Notes: generated from the letters alone by a model not told the origin. DNA of 64,000 nt from Hydractinia symbiolongicarpus (GCF_029227915.1 NC_079878.1:11656001-11720000), one strand, 5' to 3'; counted from the first letter of the stretch, positions 23,601 through 37,449 are shown. Numbers and translations: made by a program.

Positions 23601-25910
23601 AATTATTTCAACGAAATGAGTCTTAATATGCCCTTTTATTTACCATTCACAAATCTTTTTAAAACCCTGGGTGTGTGATCTGCAGTTGATGCAGCTCTAG
23701 TCTCATGAGTCTGCATATATATTTTAGCTACCACAGTGGAAGTTGGACCACACTGTCAGTAAATAAGTTACCACCAAATAAATACCATGTTTTTGTAGGT
23801 GTAAGCGTAACTGTAGGAGAAATGAAGCATGCCCAGAATATTAATATTTTAATTTTCTCAATATATTTATAAATGCTTGTACCTTTTAGCCCAAAACGTG
23901 TGGCGAGTAAAAATTGTACCCCAGATATTGAGGGAAACTCAAACGTAAATAATTTTTGTGTTGTTTTATTTTCTTTTTCATTTTTTGATGTGAAATTTTT
24001 TTTATATAAAATAAATATTCTCTAAATTACAAGTTGGAAAATTTGACAAAATAACGATTTGGGTGTTTGATGCATTATAAAGCTATACTTCCCACACGCA
24101 CAAAGACAACAAATTTAGTCCAATTTTAGTCGTACCAAATATCTATTCTCTTGGTATTGGATTGAGGGGTGACGTAGTCAATGTGGGAAAGGAGGGTTGA
24201 ATTTCCTTGCCCGAAAAAAAATACGAAAAAAGTCTGTTTAGACATCATTGTGTCGTACGCAATTTATTTATATATCACAAAAAATTTCAGCTCAATAAGT
24301 CCTAACCAGAATGAGTCCTCCATGGTCACTAGAAGGTTCCGCGGAGAATAAAGTGGAAATGTAAATAGCTATGGTTACTGGTGGGTGGTTTGGGCGGTGG
24401 GTAGGTGTCCAACTAGCATTGAAGGGAACGAGGAAATTTTATTTTTGGGCTGTTAAGCTTTCTAATGTTTCCCTAGAGGTACTGCATTCACAAAAAATTA
24501 ATCACAAAGTAACTTTGGGTAAATAAATTTTCGCAATATTGTAATTTTTAGACGGTTTCCTTTCCCAAAATAGTGACACTTCTTTGAACATACACAACTA
24601 CCACATGCAATATCATTTAAATATATTTTACGCGTTTAAGCTGCATTATAAATCCATTACGAGTCTTAAATACAAAATGTACAAAATGTGTCGCCGACTT
24701 CGTAAAAGGATACATTGTAATCAATATAATAATAAGCGTTGATATTTATTCACCTTAGGTGATACGATATTCAACGACAGGTTGAGTTCAATTTATATTA
24801 TTAATGGCTAATAAGTCCAAAGTCATGTTTCCTTGTCGTTACGGAATTTCCGTGGAAATCCAGTTTCGTAGCAATTCTACAGAGCTTTACCAAACTTGCA
24901 TGTGCTAGCCTTACGCACTTTTTTTTCTTTCGCTGGTATATATATATATATATATATATAAGCTGCTAAAACAGAGAATTACTCTCGTTTTACTGTAGAC
25001 GGTAAGTCATAATGGGAAAATCGGAGTTGTATACGCAGCAAAAAGGAAACCCTGCAATTATATTTTAACAACCCTTGTAATTTTTAATGTACGACAATTC
25101 TAGAGTATGATTTTTTATTGTTTTTGTTTATGTTTTTGGTTTTTTTTAACAATATTCATCAGACTTTATCTTTCCTCATTTAATCAATGCTTATATTTTC
25201 ATATCCTCTCTTTACTTTGTACCTCACAAACAAAAAACTCGCGAAATACATTTAACAAGGATTCTGTTGGGTAAAAAACTGTCAGCTTTTGTGTTGAGAA
25301 TCGTCCATAATAGTTTTTCTTTTCCGCCCTTATGCATCAACTCCTTAACGATGGCTTTAGGTTACAAACATAAGCGCTTCTAATCTAAAGTCCATTTATT
25401 ACCACAAATGAATAAACACAGAACATTGGATCCTAAAATTGCGCCAACGCCAAAGAGGTCTTCAAATGACACGCCATATCATATACATGACCCACTAGGT
25501 TATAAAAAGACAAATGTAACTGTTTATTGGATCGAGGGTCAATTGATTCTATCTCCTAAATAAGAAAATCTATTTTGAGTCTGGCACCTGATTTAAAAAT
25601 TATAAGCTTGTTCAAACTAAAACATGCTCTCTAAACATATTCTTCAATGCAAGAGAAACTGGACTCGTTGTAAGACAAGATAACGTAATATCTAAAGACA
25701 GAAAAAACCATATCAATAGTAATTCCTTGTTTCCATCCATGTCCCCGAAGGTTAACTACTTTAATTTGTGTAATTTGATTGGTCAATGTTTATTAAATTT
25801 GATTCTCTATTTTTGTTTCTAAATAATAAAGCTAAACATGATCATTGTCCATCGATGATATCGATAATAATGACTGAAGGTTGCTAAGCCATATGCTAAT
25901 TTTGACCCAA
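23601..25910. other. Intergenic, no gene recognised
   Basis: AT-rich DNA with no supported ORF. A perfect TA run lies at 24937-24960. Confidence 0.45.
24937..24960. repeat. (TA)n microsatellite
   Basis: Twelve consecutive TA dinucleotides. Confidence 0.9.
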
Positions 25911-25914
25911 TTAA

Positions 25915-26425
25915 GATTATCAACTGGGTTGCTTATAAAAAAATAATTCAGCCAATATTTATGAGACATTGAAAACATATTTTACACTTAGCTAGCCAGC
26001 TACCCAGACTAGCTTTGGTTTTCTTTCCTTGACGAATATATAACTAGCTAGATGCCACAACCTAAGACTTACACTTTTTTCCAAAGACGTACCAGACTTG
26101 TAAAAATATAACAGCTAGCCAGCTAAATTGAGCTATGTTGTCTTGTTTTAGTACAAGCTTTATCTAATCACACGTTACAACATTTTGATTTAATCACTAT
26201 AAAATATAGTTTCAGGGTGAACAAATAATAACTTGGTTTGAAATGAACTCGAGCAAGTTATTTTTACTAGCCGCAGAAACTGTAACAGCGAGACAAACTC
26301 ATTAATTATTTATAGTAATCAATATACTGGTTATGAAAAACAGCCTGTTCCAGGGTCTTTTTTAGCCGTAAAAATAAGCACCAGCGGCTTTGACATAGGC
26401 AACAAACCCTGGGGACGAGGATGAA
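25915..26425 (+). repeat. ~500-bp direct repeat, copy beyond the astacin 3' end
   Basis: It begins TTATCAACTGGGTTGCTT and includes GTGAACAAATAATAACTTGG and CAGCGAGACAAACTCATTAA, and ends near GGCAACAAACCCT. A copy in the same orientation lies at 32637-33190, in intron 1 of the astacin gene. No ORF. Confidence 0.75.
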
Positions 26426-26803
26426 CTTTAAAATGTGGTATCTTGTCTAAACTTATTTTGTGAAGGATAGCTAGGCTATTTAAATATCTGCAGGTACTTT
26501 TTATTGAGTTTCATATATAAAAGCTATAGCTACTTATAAAACAGCTGATTTCTAAATATGTAACTATCAAGCTTTAGAGGAAAAAAAATCATGAGTACTG
26601 AAGTACTGTTAGTGCTGGATGTTGTTACTTATATTTGGGAAATCGCTATTGGTACTCATACAGAAAAAACATAGGATTCATCAGAAACCAATGGTATCTT
26701 TAATGGTACTCATACATAAATTTCATGGGATTCATCAGAAACCAATAAAAAGGGAGACAAGGCAGGGTACGAGATGTGTTAGTGTTTTTTTCTTTTAACA
26801 TTT

Positions 26804-29800
26804 TCAACAAAGTGTACATGTTTGTCTGCACTCTTTGACCACCCATCTCGTCAGTGTGTCTGTTGGTGGGTGATTACACCGGTATTTGTATCTGTCGCAA
26901 TACGAATATGTGTCTTTGCAATTAGGATCTGCGGAAAAAATCAGAAACAATAGAACCCTTATTAAACACATCACATCTCTTGAACATATTGGACACATAC
27001 TAAGTGGAACCTCACCATATTTATTAACAGATGCACTCACACAATCTTAGATGGGTTATGTGGAGGCCATAAGAATAAGTGGCGCTGAGGGTTAAAGTCT
27101 AATTGGCTTTTTTTTGTCCACGTTTACTTAGAGACGTTGGGTTAACGTTCACTTGTTCGCCTGAATCCTAACTTTAGTTATTTGGAAAAATTACTTGTAA
27201 AAAAATATCGTGGAGAAAGGGGGGAGGAGGTTGCGGCGAAGGACCTGCATCTTAGTTATAATTTATATGACGTCATGAAAAGGATGACACTGGAACAAAT
27301 CATACCTAAGGTTGGTATAACAGGAGTTGTCATCCATTTTTCTTCTAAAAAGTAAACTTCCAAATAAAAAAATACAACAGAAAGACAGAGATAAATCACT
27401 AGATAGACGCAGTGGTTCATGACAATCTTCATGCGGAGAAAACGTCCCGTATAACACAAAATACTATTCTAACTCGCATATGAAAAGGTTGAATGAATGA
27501 AATGTTGCTGCATTCTTAATATAATAAGGCTTGTGCGTCTGTTGGAAATTGTCTATCAGCTTTATTAGCACAAAAAAGATGTCAAAGAAGATGTCTTTTT
27601 TTTAGCAACGGATACCGAGTTCATTGAGAGCACACAAAAATATAAAGCCAGTTCAACATACGTCCTGAAGAAACAAATACTCAGACAAGCAAAACACAGT
27701 AAAACGGCTATGTGGTCTAAATTTTTGCTACGAATTACAATTGCCCCTTCCAGCAAGAAACATTTTTTTTAAAAAAGAAAATAATAATTACCGCCACACT
27801 TATACAACTTGTTAATTTGAAATATATCTTCTTTGCTCAATGTTATTCTTTGGCCAATTAGCTTCTGTTTTGTTGGGTCAATTGTTTCGATAGCGTTGGT
27901 ACCAGGTTTAGCGAACGTAGTTGCATTATAATGCATGATCGAAGAGAAATCGTAAGGACTGTTCAAACTATCTACTCTACCCTTATTATACTTGACAAAG
28001 TTGTTTTCTGCGTCTACAAGAAAGAAAAGTAATGGCAATCAATTACATGATTTACAACCAGTATAACCTTGTCCCAGGGACATTTTACCTTATTAATTAA
28101 CCTTATAGCAGCAGTAATAAAGGCTACAAGCTGGGGATAAGAGTGCATATAACTGCATGGAAACACACGTATTATCTTTGTCTCTATTTTAAAATTTCCT
28201 TTCCATTCACGGCCCCTTGCTATTCTCAGCTATTTTTTTCAGTTCACAGACGGGAAACGACTATTATGATTAACCATACCTCCTTATCAGCAGATAGTAA
28301 CAACACTTTAAAATCAGTTTGAGCAGTCTGTATTTAAAATTTATGGCTCGTTTCCATTTGACTGCATGTCCGCTATATAGAGCCAAGAGCTTTGTTAGCG
28401 CCACTTTGACAAAATTGGAGCCTTAAAAAAGTAAGAAATGAATAGCGTGTTTAAGAGCTTTTCAGCCGATTGAATAAAAATTAAAACATTATGGTTTTAA
28501 ATCTTAGGATTCGCTTTGATTTTTTTTGATTGTTCTATATTTTGCTCATTACTTGCGTCATTATTGTTTATAGTGTTTTTCTGACGGCATTGCCTTTGAC
28601 GAACATATTTTAAGTATAAATAACTCTATCCACTAGCCTGTTAAAGTAACTCACACTTAGGTACATTCTTCATGATCACTCTCACATACTGATCCCGGTC
28701 TGGTCTGCTTTGCTCATGATGGAAACCTAATGAACGGATAACAGAAAAATATGAAACTGAAAATAAGAGATCGGTATCAACATGAATATTTTTTAAAACA
28801 ATAATAAATACAAATACGACACTTCCTTGTAAGAAGTGACTCCTGTGAATCACCTCTGATAACTAGAGTTAAAAACTCACAAACACGCTAATTTGCTGAT
28901 GAATAGGTATTTCACAATTTCGTATGGGTTTTGAATGAGTTATTGCTGAAAATTTGGGATGGCGACAGCATTAGAAATGTAAACGTAAAAAATCTTCTGC
29001 AGCTGAGAATTTATCATTTTGGAATTAAAAAACAAAAGAAAATTTGAAAAAAATTTAAGCAAGTGGTATGCCATGGTCATTCTTGAATGCTTATGAATGG
29101 TTTTCTTTATAACAGTTCATTCTTTGAGGTTCCTAAACGACTTTACGCCCTTGCTACAAACACCCATTTACGCCCCCAACGGTTTTTCTGAAGTTTCGCT
29201 CCATTTACACCCCGCAAACTTCTTAATGTTTTCCATTTCTTGAGTTTTTTGTGTGCACTGCACTCGCCTCTTATACCCGGAGCTCGCCCCCCATACCCGA
29301 AATAAATACGGTCGAGCGTCAGAAATATACTTGTCATTTCCTATCAAAATTTGAAGTTTGTTGATTGTTAACTACATAAATCTGCATAAAAGTTACCTAA
29401 AGAATGCATTATTTCATGAATAGCCACTCCTTTCGTCCAACAAGCTGAGTTTAATGAAATTATATTTTTTCGACCTCTTACGTAACCAACCATGGACGAG
29501 CACCTATGAAATTTTAAGAGGGTATTTTAAACACATACATAGTAAAATAACTAACGCGCTTACAAAGTAAAAGAATAAAGTTGCAAAACTTTAACCTTTC
29601 GACGACGCATCACTTCAAACCTCCTCCCCATTGTTAAACCGGCATAACTCCCAAGGACTTAATTTGTATGAAAAGTGCCCTGTTTTACAAAAAATGATTC
29701 TTTATTATCCCGAATATTTATACAGCATACACTGAATACCTTATATGAATTATATAGGTTTTTTAAAGTTTATTTTTTTTGACTAAGAAGGCTAAAAAAG

Positions 29801-32800
29801 TTGTGTAGTCTAAGAGTTTATAAGAATTAAGTTCTTCTTTTAGGAAGATAGGTGTTTGATGTAGCGTAGACGTGATTAAAAATCAGTCAATACCCATCGC
29901 CTTTAAAGAATTCTAGATAAGCAATTTCCTTCTTCCTTGGTATGAATCGTAAGCATGTATATTTGTGAAATTCTTTAAACGCATCTCCAATTGCTTCTCT
30001 AGCTTTCGGGATAGCTTCTAAAATATAAAATAATGAAACATGACCTACGAAAATTGTTGGCAGAGCATGAACTTTTAAGAGTAAAGGCGTTTTTTTTACA
30101 CTATTGCGTTCATATCCTAGTTAGCTAGTAATTCGTATGCTACGTATATCTATGGTAAAACAATTATACACGACGGCATTTTACTTTTGTGACAATCAGT
30201 GATTATAATATAAAAGTATAGCCGAACACTAGAAGTTTCATTCTTCTCTCAATTCATTTCGAAGGTATTAATTAAAACACCAGAACCAAAATCTAAAGGC
30301 ACGAATTAAAACAGAAAAATAAATGGAAATGAAGAAGTAGTATAGCGAGTGCACTTCTATTCGAGAACGGTTCCCTTATACCTCTTGTAATCGCAATAAA
30401 TAGTGACGATGACTATAAAGCATTTTATAAACTATTTTTTAAAAATTTCATTTATTGATTGCTGTCGATTTCGGTATCTCTATCAACGAATGGCATGTGA
30501 ATAAAGATCTGTTTCTCACTACTACGATAGACAATCCCATGTGTTCGGACTTCATGATCGCGATTGCATTATTAATCTTAATGAATTAGCGTTGGAGAAT
30601 AGAGCATCCATTAATAGTTGCTTGTGTACATCAAATATATTATTGTTGTTGAACTTCTGTTACATTAATATTAGTTGTATGTTGATGTGTCGTATGTGAA
30701 CTTTTTACTGTCCAAAGTGATGTCTTTCCACGTGTTTGCAGTCATTGGTCTTTTGTGTTATTTTTTTTTAAAATAAAAAATTAAAGCAAATGGTTGCAGT
30801 TGCTTTGAACAAATTTTTGAAATAGAACTCTTTTTATTTGCAGTTTTCTTATCTTGGTTAATTCGTTGAGTTTAAAAAATTTTGCCCTTGTATATCCAGC
30901 CAGCCTATAACTAAATTTGTCCCCTTTATCAGTTATTGAGTTGATACTGTCAGATCATTGCTAAAGCCAGTTACTGGTAATGTTGTTTCAAATCTTACTT
31001 AAATTAAGTGATTGATGCTTGACAGTAATTCTTTAAATATATTATTACAGATACATAATCTTGTTAAACGTTTTTCATGTCTAACTTGATAGCAACATGA
31101 GGTGACCAGGAATAAATATGCGCTTATTTACACCCAAAGACCCAAATTTAAATCTCTTACCGGTTCGAGTCACTTCGGTCCACAGTGTATTCCTTAGCAC
31201 TGTTTACATTAGTTTCTAACACTGGGTGGCGGGTCAAATCGAACAAAATAGAATTACTAACGCTATAATAACTGTTTATGAGGGCAATACAGGAGAATAT
31301 TGACCAACTTCAAAGTATTGTCCGAGCTTGTGAGGGCAATACGCGACAGAGATCAATATTAGAAGGTATTTCCCGAAATTTACTTTTTTTCATGTTTATT
31401 TACATTTAATGCTACAATATTTAAACTATAAACATGGTTGCTATGGTAGCGGGCGATACTGTGGAATAATGCCCGCTATGACGTAAGTTCTAACCAATCA
31501 CATTGCGCGATTTTCAAAAATATTGATGCTGCCCTTTAACCCGGTTAATAAAAAGGGACACTTTACCCTTGAGTGAAAGATTTGGCACCTTATAGACCTT
31601 TATGAAATTAAACACAATTTGAAGTGATACATATTAAAGACAGTCGAAGTTTTCATTTCAGTGTGGAATTCCGCTTCATGAAAACGGCCTGTAAGGTAGC
31701 TAAACTTCTACTCTTGACTTTGTCTGTTTATAAATAACTGGATTTGAATTACAACATACTTCAAGTAATTTTGAGTTCATACTTAGTCCGTACAAATCAT
31801 AAGGAATCAGCTTGGGCCAAGGCTTTCGAGTTGCAGCTAATGTCAAATCTCTTTCGAACTCTTCTTTTTTTATGGCTTTCAATTGGTCCGGGCTTAGTAT
31901 CATGTCCCCTTCAAATAGGTTGGGATCTAAATGAAAAAAAAAATTAGGTAGCTAGCTATCTTTTTTTCAGAAAAAAGTCTTTCTCCGAGTAGGCATTGAT
32001 ATACGTTTTATGGTGCGCAAGTGACTCAGTGATTTATAATAATTATAATATAACTAGTCGTTGCCCGTGGAAAAATCCACGGGTTCGCCCGTCCATTATA
32101 TTTACCCGTCGCAACAAAGTGGATAAAAATATATCGCATTTGATATTCGTGTTTCCGTAACATTATTTTCTAACTCAGCGGGGGGTCCGCGCAGAGACCG
32201 ACAGACGGCGGCTATTATTATAGAGATATTTCCTTTATGCTATGCTGTGATATGATACTTACTTAGATACAATATTTATCTGCGTGCCAACTTTTTCGGT
32301 CCCATACCTCTCAGCGGCTAGATATTGACTATTACTTGAAACTACCCCTAAAACTTTCCATGAAATCCTTATAATCAGGAAAATAAAATAACTCTTGTTA
32401 TCGTTAGAGCTTAAAACTTACAACACAGTGGTTCATCAAGCAGAATTCTTCTGAGTTTTGTGGACACGTGATTAATCCGATTTTTCTGATTTTTGGATTT
32501 TGCCCGAAAATAGGGAAAAACGGATTTTCAGGCAATTTTTTGGCAACTTTTCAAGCGTATTATATAAAAACTGGAATTTGTGTTAAATAACTTTTGCTTG
32601 GCTTTCAGAATCTTCAAACGTGTTTTTTGGGTAATTTCTTATCAACTGGGTTGCTTTTAAAAAAATTGTTCAGCCAGCATTTATACTTTTGTTACCTTAT
32701 TTAATATATAGCTAGCTAGATGTCACAAACCCAGACTTACACTTTCTCCCAAAGAGGTACTAGACTTAAAAATAAAAGCTAGCCAGCTAAATTGAGCTAG

Positions 32801-33605
32801 GTTGTCTTGTATCAGTATGCCCCAACAAATTCAGCTTTATCTAATCAAACGTCACCACATTTTGTTGATAAGTAATGCTTTTTAAAAGATTTCATCACTA
32901 TAAAATATAGTTTCAGTGTGAACAAATAATAACTTGGTTTGAAATAAAACAAATCAAGCGTTCAAAAACATAAACAACCAAAACATCGTCCTCGCCATGC
33001 GCATTTTGGGAACGAGGACTCGATCAAATTGCTTTTACTAGCCACGGAAACAAAAACAGCGAGACAAACTCATTAATTATTTACAGGAACCAATATACTG
33101 GTTATGAAGAGCAGTCTGTACTAGGGTCTTGTTTCGCCGTCAATTAAGCGCTAGCGTCCTCGACAAAGGCAACAAACCCTATAGACGGGGATGCACATTT
33201 ACATTAAAGAACGCATTTTTTACCAGCATAAATGTTCCTCGCAAAAGATAAAATATCTTCTCTTGCAAACAACCGTACGAAAAATGTAAAAATACCAAGA
33301 AGAGTAGTTATAGCAATTCGCGAATTTTGAATAAGAAAAAAAAACGCCTAATGTGGACTGCCAAAAACAGGATTAAGAAAGCTAAGTAATAACAACTTCG
33401 TTTGCGGCGCATTTTGATTTTGATTACTTAGATGGCGGCGAAAATTAGTCGCTAACGACTCACAGGGGCTAAAAGACCCCTGGGGACGAGGATGAAGTAA
33501 TAGAACCTAAACATCAAACTTACCTTCCATAGGTGGATAACATGTTATCGTGACAACAAAAAAAGCAAAATAACATAAACAGAAAAGCAGAGTGTTTTCC
33601 AACAT
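26804..33605 (-). CDS. Astacin (M12A) zinc metalloprotease with C-terminal ShKT domain
   Basis: Seven minus-strand exons: 33524-33605, 31783-31926, 29894-30017, 29397-29503, 28655-28726, 27792-28013 and 26804-26928. All splice phases agree and give 291 aa. The start has a perfect GCCACCATG context. Residues 1-22 form a signal peptide. A short propeptide carries FEGDM, the aspartate-switch motif (FxGD) that caps the zinc in astacins. The catalytic domain follows. Exon 4 ends in HEIMHSL and exon 5 begins GFHHEQSRPDRD, forming the HExxHxxGxxHE zinc site. SIMHY is the Met-turn in exon 6. Exon 7 is a six-Cys ShKT module ending in CRQTCTLC and the stop. It is probably a secreted protease acting on matrix or peptide precursors; astacin-ShKT fusions are common in cnidarians. 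The donor of exon 2 (A|GTATGA) is weaker than the others. The introns hold dispersed repeats (32235-33190, 31260-31555). Confidence 0.9.
31260..31555 (-). repeat. GGGCAATAtt-type dispersed repeat, copy 2
   Basis: Reverse-oriented partner of 15655-16145, shortened in the middle. It lies between astacin exons 2 and 3. It keeps GGGCAATACAGGAGAATATT and the ends near ACCCGGTTAA. Confidence 0.65.
32050..32228 (+). repeat. Dispersed repeat (copy 2 of the 541-640 type)
   Basis: It contains GTTGCCCGTGGAAAAATCCA, whose CCGTGG/CCACGG arms form a short hairpin, and the tail GACAGACGGCGGCTATTATTA followed by TAGAGATA, shared with 590-632. It lies in astacin intron 1. Confidence 0.4.
32235..32625 (+). 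repeat. Truncated relative of the 18856-19563 MITE
   Basis: It matches the interior of the piggyBac-like MITE (about 18930-19310), including CCCATACCTCTCAGCGGCT, CTTGAAACTACCCCTAAAA and the GATTTT/CCCGAAAAT block. It lacks both terminal repeats. Confidence 0.65.
32637..33190 (+). repeat. ~500-bp direct repeat, copy in astacin intron 1
   Basis: Same-orientation copy of 25915-26425, with a ~60-bp extra stretch near 32950-33015. Similar material may extend to about 33490, where CCCTGGGGACGAGGATGAA recurs (compare about 26405-26425). Confidence 0.7.
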
Positions 33606-33609
33606 GGTG

Positions 33610-35220
33610 GCAATTTGTACAAACTACATCCATACCCTGCATGTGCTATAATATATGTTGTCCATGTTATTTGATGTCTCTACTTAAACACCTGCAAAGT
33701 GTAAATCAAAAAAACACCGTTGTTAAAGTTCTGAAGAATTTTTAAAACAAGAATTAATACTTTTCAAACGTATGAACAAATATAAAACAAGACGTATGAT
33801 ATACACAAACAACCTCGCGAATAAAGTTTACAAAAAGGTGTCTATCAAATTGGGATTTTTGTTACGAAGTTAGACACGACATATTTTACTATTCAGATAC
33901 GCAATAATATTTGTTACACACTTATTTTTCAAAATTGATTTGTGAGACCTTCCTGAACGGAAAATTCTTTGAACTTTTAATTTTCGATGGGTCCGTCTTG
34001 GGTGAACCGACTGACAGGAAGAAGAAAGACCACAAACCCACAAACCCCAAAATTTGCGAAATTCATTAATTCAGTTAATTCTGCCTACATTCACTTTTAA
34101 AAAGTTTGGTGGAAACACCTTTATTTACTAGTTAGTTAAACAAGTGTTTTGAACACTTGTCTTATCTTTTTAAAAAAGAAAAAAGAAAAAAAAAGTAAAA
34201 ATAGTTACCAAGATGAGATTCGAACACACGACGACTCCCGTGTCGGTGCTCGGAGAGGCAAAAATTTCCATTCTTGTAGGACACATTTGCGTTTAAATAC
34301 AAGCTCACGAGCTTGTAATTAGTTTCTTTAAGCGTCCAAGTGATGTTATAAAATTAGTTTAATTCTGAATCCTTTAAATTGCTTACAATACCAAGGCATT
34401 GGATCTTAGTGCCCTGCAGTACTGAATTATACTTAACTTATGTAAAATTAAAAAACGAAACGCATGGAAATACTTGGATTAAAACCAAGATGCCTTGTTT
34501 CTGCTTTATTCTGTATGGTGATGGATAAGGTGGTGTTACTCGGATTAATGTCCAAGTGTTTCAACATGACGTTGTCTAATTACTCAAGGAGGAAAACTCT
34601 CGCGAACCAAAGTTACGCAATTTCGCATTTGTATCTAAACTGCGAACGTTAGGTCCTGCGAAAAATCTAATTTGAATGTAAGAATAAAGAATACAAAATA
34701 TTTGTTTTTTACTTGCATTTCACTTTTACTTTACTTGCATTTGTACATATTTTTTTGGTTATATCTATGAATTCGCAAAAGTTAATTCTCGTAAGAAGTT
34801 CAAAATCGGTCAATTCGCAAAATTCTAGGAAGGTTTTATCAAATATTTTGCGATTGCTTTGTTTCGCAAAAGTTTTTTAAGATTTGTACTAAAAAGTTGT
34901 ACTAAACTTATTCCTTCTATGCATGCATTCTTTATTTCCAGATGGATATTAGACACATAGCGCTCATTACTGTATTTACAACAAAGGTATTGCACGTGTC
35001 AAAAATCCGTGGGTTCGTGCGAATTTTAGTTTTTTTTCATAATTTAAATTTCTCCTTACTTTTATTTGAAATGGTCTATGTATATCTCGAGATTAAAGAT
35101 GAACAAGCACTAGCTATTGTAAGGTACAGAATACAATATGGCATATTTTTTGAGCTCTTATATTTGTGATATTTTCGTCTGGTTATTTTCCGCGCATTTA
35201 GGCAAGGAAAAGAAAAAGAA
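33610..35220. other. Intergenic; probable astacin promoter at its left end
   Basis: The first few hundred bases left of 34000 should hold the astacin 5' UTR and promoter; no clear TATA box with a start site could be assigned. Further on, TTCGCAAAAGT-type words at 34600-34880 look like a degenerate dispersed repeat. Plus-strand ORFs at 34464-34652 and 34942-35169 have no recognisable feature. Confidence 0.4.
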
Positions 35221-35229
35221 AAATTTAGT

Positions 35230-36230
35230 TTAGTATAAATTTTTTGTTTACTCTTTAACCTGTGTTAGTTTGACTGACAAATGTTAGCAGCACGGGACTC
35301 TGAGTATCAAACAAATGCGTTGTTGAATTTTTCTTTACATCGTGCAGGATGAATTGTTTATTTCAGTGTGTACATTATAGTTTTGCATTTATGTATATAT
35401 TCTGTTTTATCGTTTTAAAAAAAACACATTCTGCCTTTTTCTTCGATTTACTTTGTCTGTTTTAATGCATGTTTAAGTCGAATTATTAAGTAGTGACATT
35501 GAAAGTTACAGTTGCAAGAATTATATTTCCGACAAACTATACTTAGGATTTAAATTTGCACTATGAAAATTTTTTGTTATTTGACCAATTATTTGTCAAA
35601 CAAATATTGTTTAATTTTCAAATATATATTTGCCCCGTGCAAATTGTTTAGATTATTTTTAAATTTGGTATTGTTTACAAAAGAAGTGTACACGGATAAA
35701 GGCACGGAAAATTAACATTGTTTTGTTGGTGCATGATTGTTTGAGCCTTCTTAACAAAATTGACAACAAATCATTTTATGATAAGAAGTGAAAGAAGTCT
35801 TAAAAAGTCTCAGTAATTTTATTCTTCTAAGGGGTTAAAGTGTAACCAGTAATCTTTTTTTTATTAATACCGAGCTTGTGATAAAAACACCACACAAGCA
35901 ATCTGCAAGATACAAAAAACAAATACGATATAATTTTATCGATTAAATTTTTTTTTTCTTACGCGTAGTAAACCAATTACCTTGGAGGTAAGCAATCACC
36001 CCTAATTCATAGAAAATAGCTAATCCTAATTCTTCACTTTTTTGAAATTCCAATCAAGGAACATGCAAAGAGAAAGAGTTATGATAACGAGACCCAATTT
36101 GGTTTAAAAGTGATAGTATTAACATTTGGAAGTCTGTTTCTTGACTTTTTCTCTTTTAAAATAGTTGTACAGGAATATATGATTTTCATGTTCCCATATG
36201 CTAACATGAATCTTTCATCGCGTTTTTTTT
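35230..36230 (+). repeat. Left arm of a large inverted repeat
   Basis: It is the approximate reverse complement of 37450-38290, read outside-in. Shared blocks are a GTTAGTTTGACTGACAA/TTGTCAGTCAAACTAA pair, the sequence around GGATGAATTGTT, the GACATTGAAAGTTACAGTTG block, the TTGACCAATTATTTGTCAAA block, and the GTTCCCATATGCTAACATGA block near 36190. Confidence 0.75.
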
Positions 36231-37449
36231 CTAATACGGGAAAGGTGTATACAGTATCAGAACAAAAAATATCTATACGACGACTGCTTATTTATATAAA
36301 CATATATTTTAATGCAATTTTAAATAATAATATGAATGCACAATAAAATTTATTAGCAGATAATACTCAACAACTAAAGGCTTGGTGATAAGGTTCAATG
36401 CCTGCTACTTGCTCCACTTTATTGTGGACAATTAGTGCATATGGCGAAATATATCTATCTATCTATATCGTATACAACGCCATTTCCCAACTTTGTGAAC
36501 AAAATGAATGTAATTTTTGAAATCCTCACCTGAAATTTGACAAAATGTGTAATCTTTAGATTCATATAGCATTTTTAATTTTGTACTAATTGACCTCTGC
36601 TTGAAACAGCTTCGATACTATAATACAGTTTTTTTCAGTAAAAGGCCGATGGGGGAACAAGGTGAGGGAATGATTTTTGAATATTCTTTTTGAACATGTG
36701 TTCGTTGAGCGAGCGACGAAGCGAGCCGTATATTTTAGGTCTTGAATTTGTAGGGTGACAAAAAATTCTGGAATTGTACGCAGATGTTTAAGTCGTATTT
36801 CATTCTTTTGCTCTTGTTTATACATGCACAAGTTCTGATATGCCATGTTAAAAGTTTGCATCGTACATATTCTGGCCATCAAATTTTCTACCCATCGTAC
36901 GTATCCCGTGTATTGCTATTTCGTGCACCCTTAGCATAAAGTAGCGATTCAATCACCATTATGTGTTAATTATTGTATGGCCATTTTCCACACATTTCAG
37001 TGTCTTCGTGGATTATTTCGGTGTACGGGCGTGCTAGAGAATGCGACTAGAAAATATTAAACATTGCTTGCCTGTGCGGTACAAGATTTTGTAAAAGTTC
37101 CAAATTGAAAGTAAGTGTCAATAAAAACAAAATTGTTACCAAAAATAAACCTGCTGCTGAATTATGACCAAAATGCCTTTAACAGAATTATTAACCTTAG
37201 ACTTTGGGCAAAACCTTTTTACAGTAAAATTAAAATTAACTGTACTTACTGTAAATAATAAAAACTATATAGAAAATTTGTTTCGGCTAAAGTACAAAGC
37301 TACTTTTACTTTTTAACTGGAGGTAGCTACAGGTAACTTTAACCTCATCCTCCTAACAAAGAAACGATTTGGCTACGAAAAAACCACTTGTGTCAAGATA
37401 AATAAGTTTTTAGTCCAAATCCTTAAGGGTTTGTTTGACAGTTGTGCAC
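36231..37449. other. Spacer of the inverted repeat
   Basis: About 1.2 kb between the arms. It contains an odd GTTGAGCGAGCGACGAAGCG stretch at about 36704-36723 inside a minus-strand ORF (36586-36882) with no recognisable domain. I see no gene. Confidence 0.4.

Noticed and set aside
31744-31947. Plus-strand ORF opposite astacin exon 2
   Set aside because: It overlaps the astacin propeptide exon on the minus strand, which has matching phases and the FxGD motif.
34198-34275. Possible minus-strand tRNA (TGTTCGAATCTCATC B-box-like)
   Set aside because: No matching A box, acceptor stem or anticodon arm could be drawn. At best a tRNA relic.
36586-36882. 98-codon minus-strand ORF in the inverted-repeat spacer
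   Set aside because: No domain, no splice context and mixed composition. The GAGCGAGCGACGAAGCGAG stretch looks like a simple-sequence patch.
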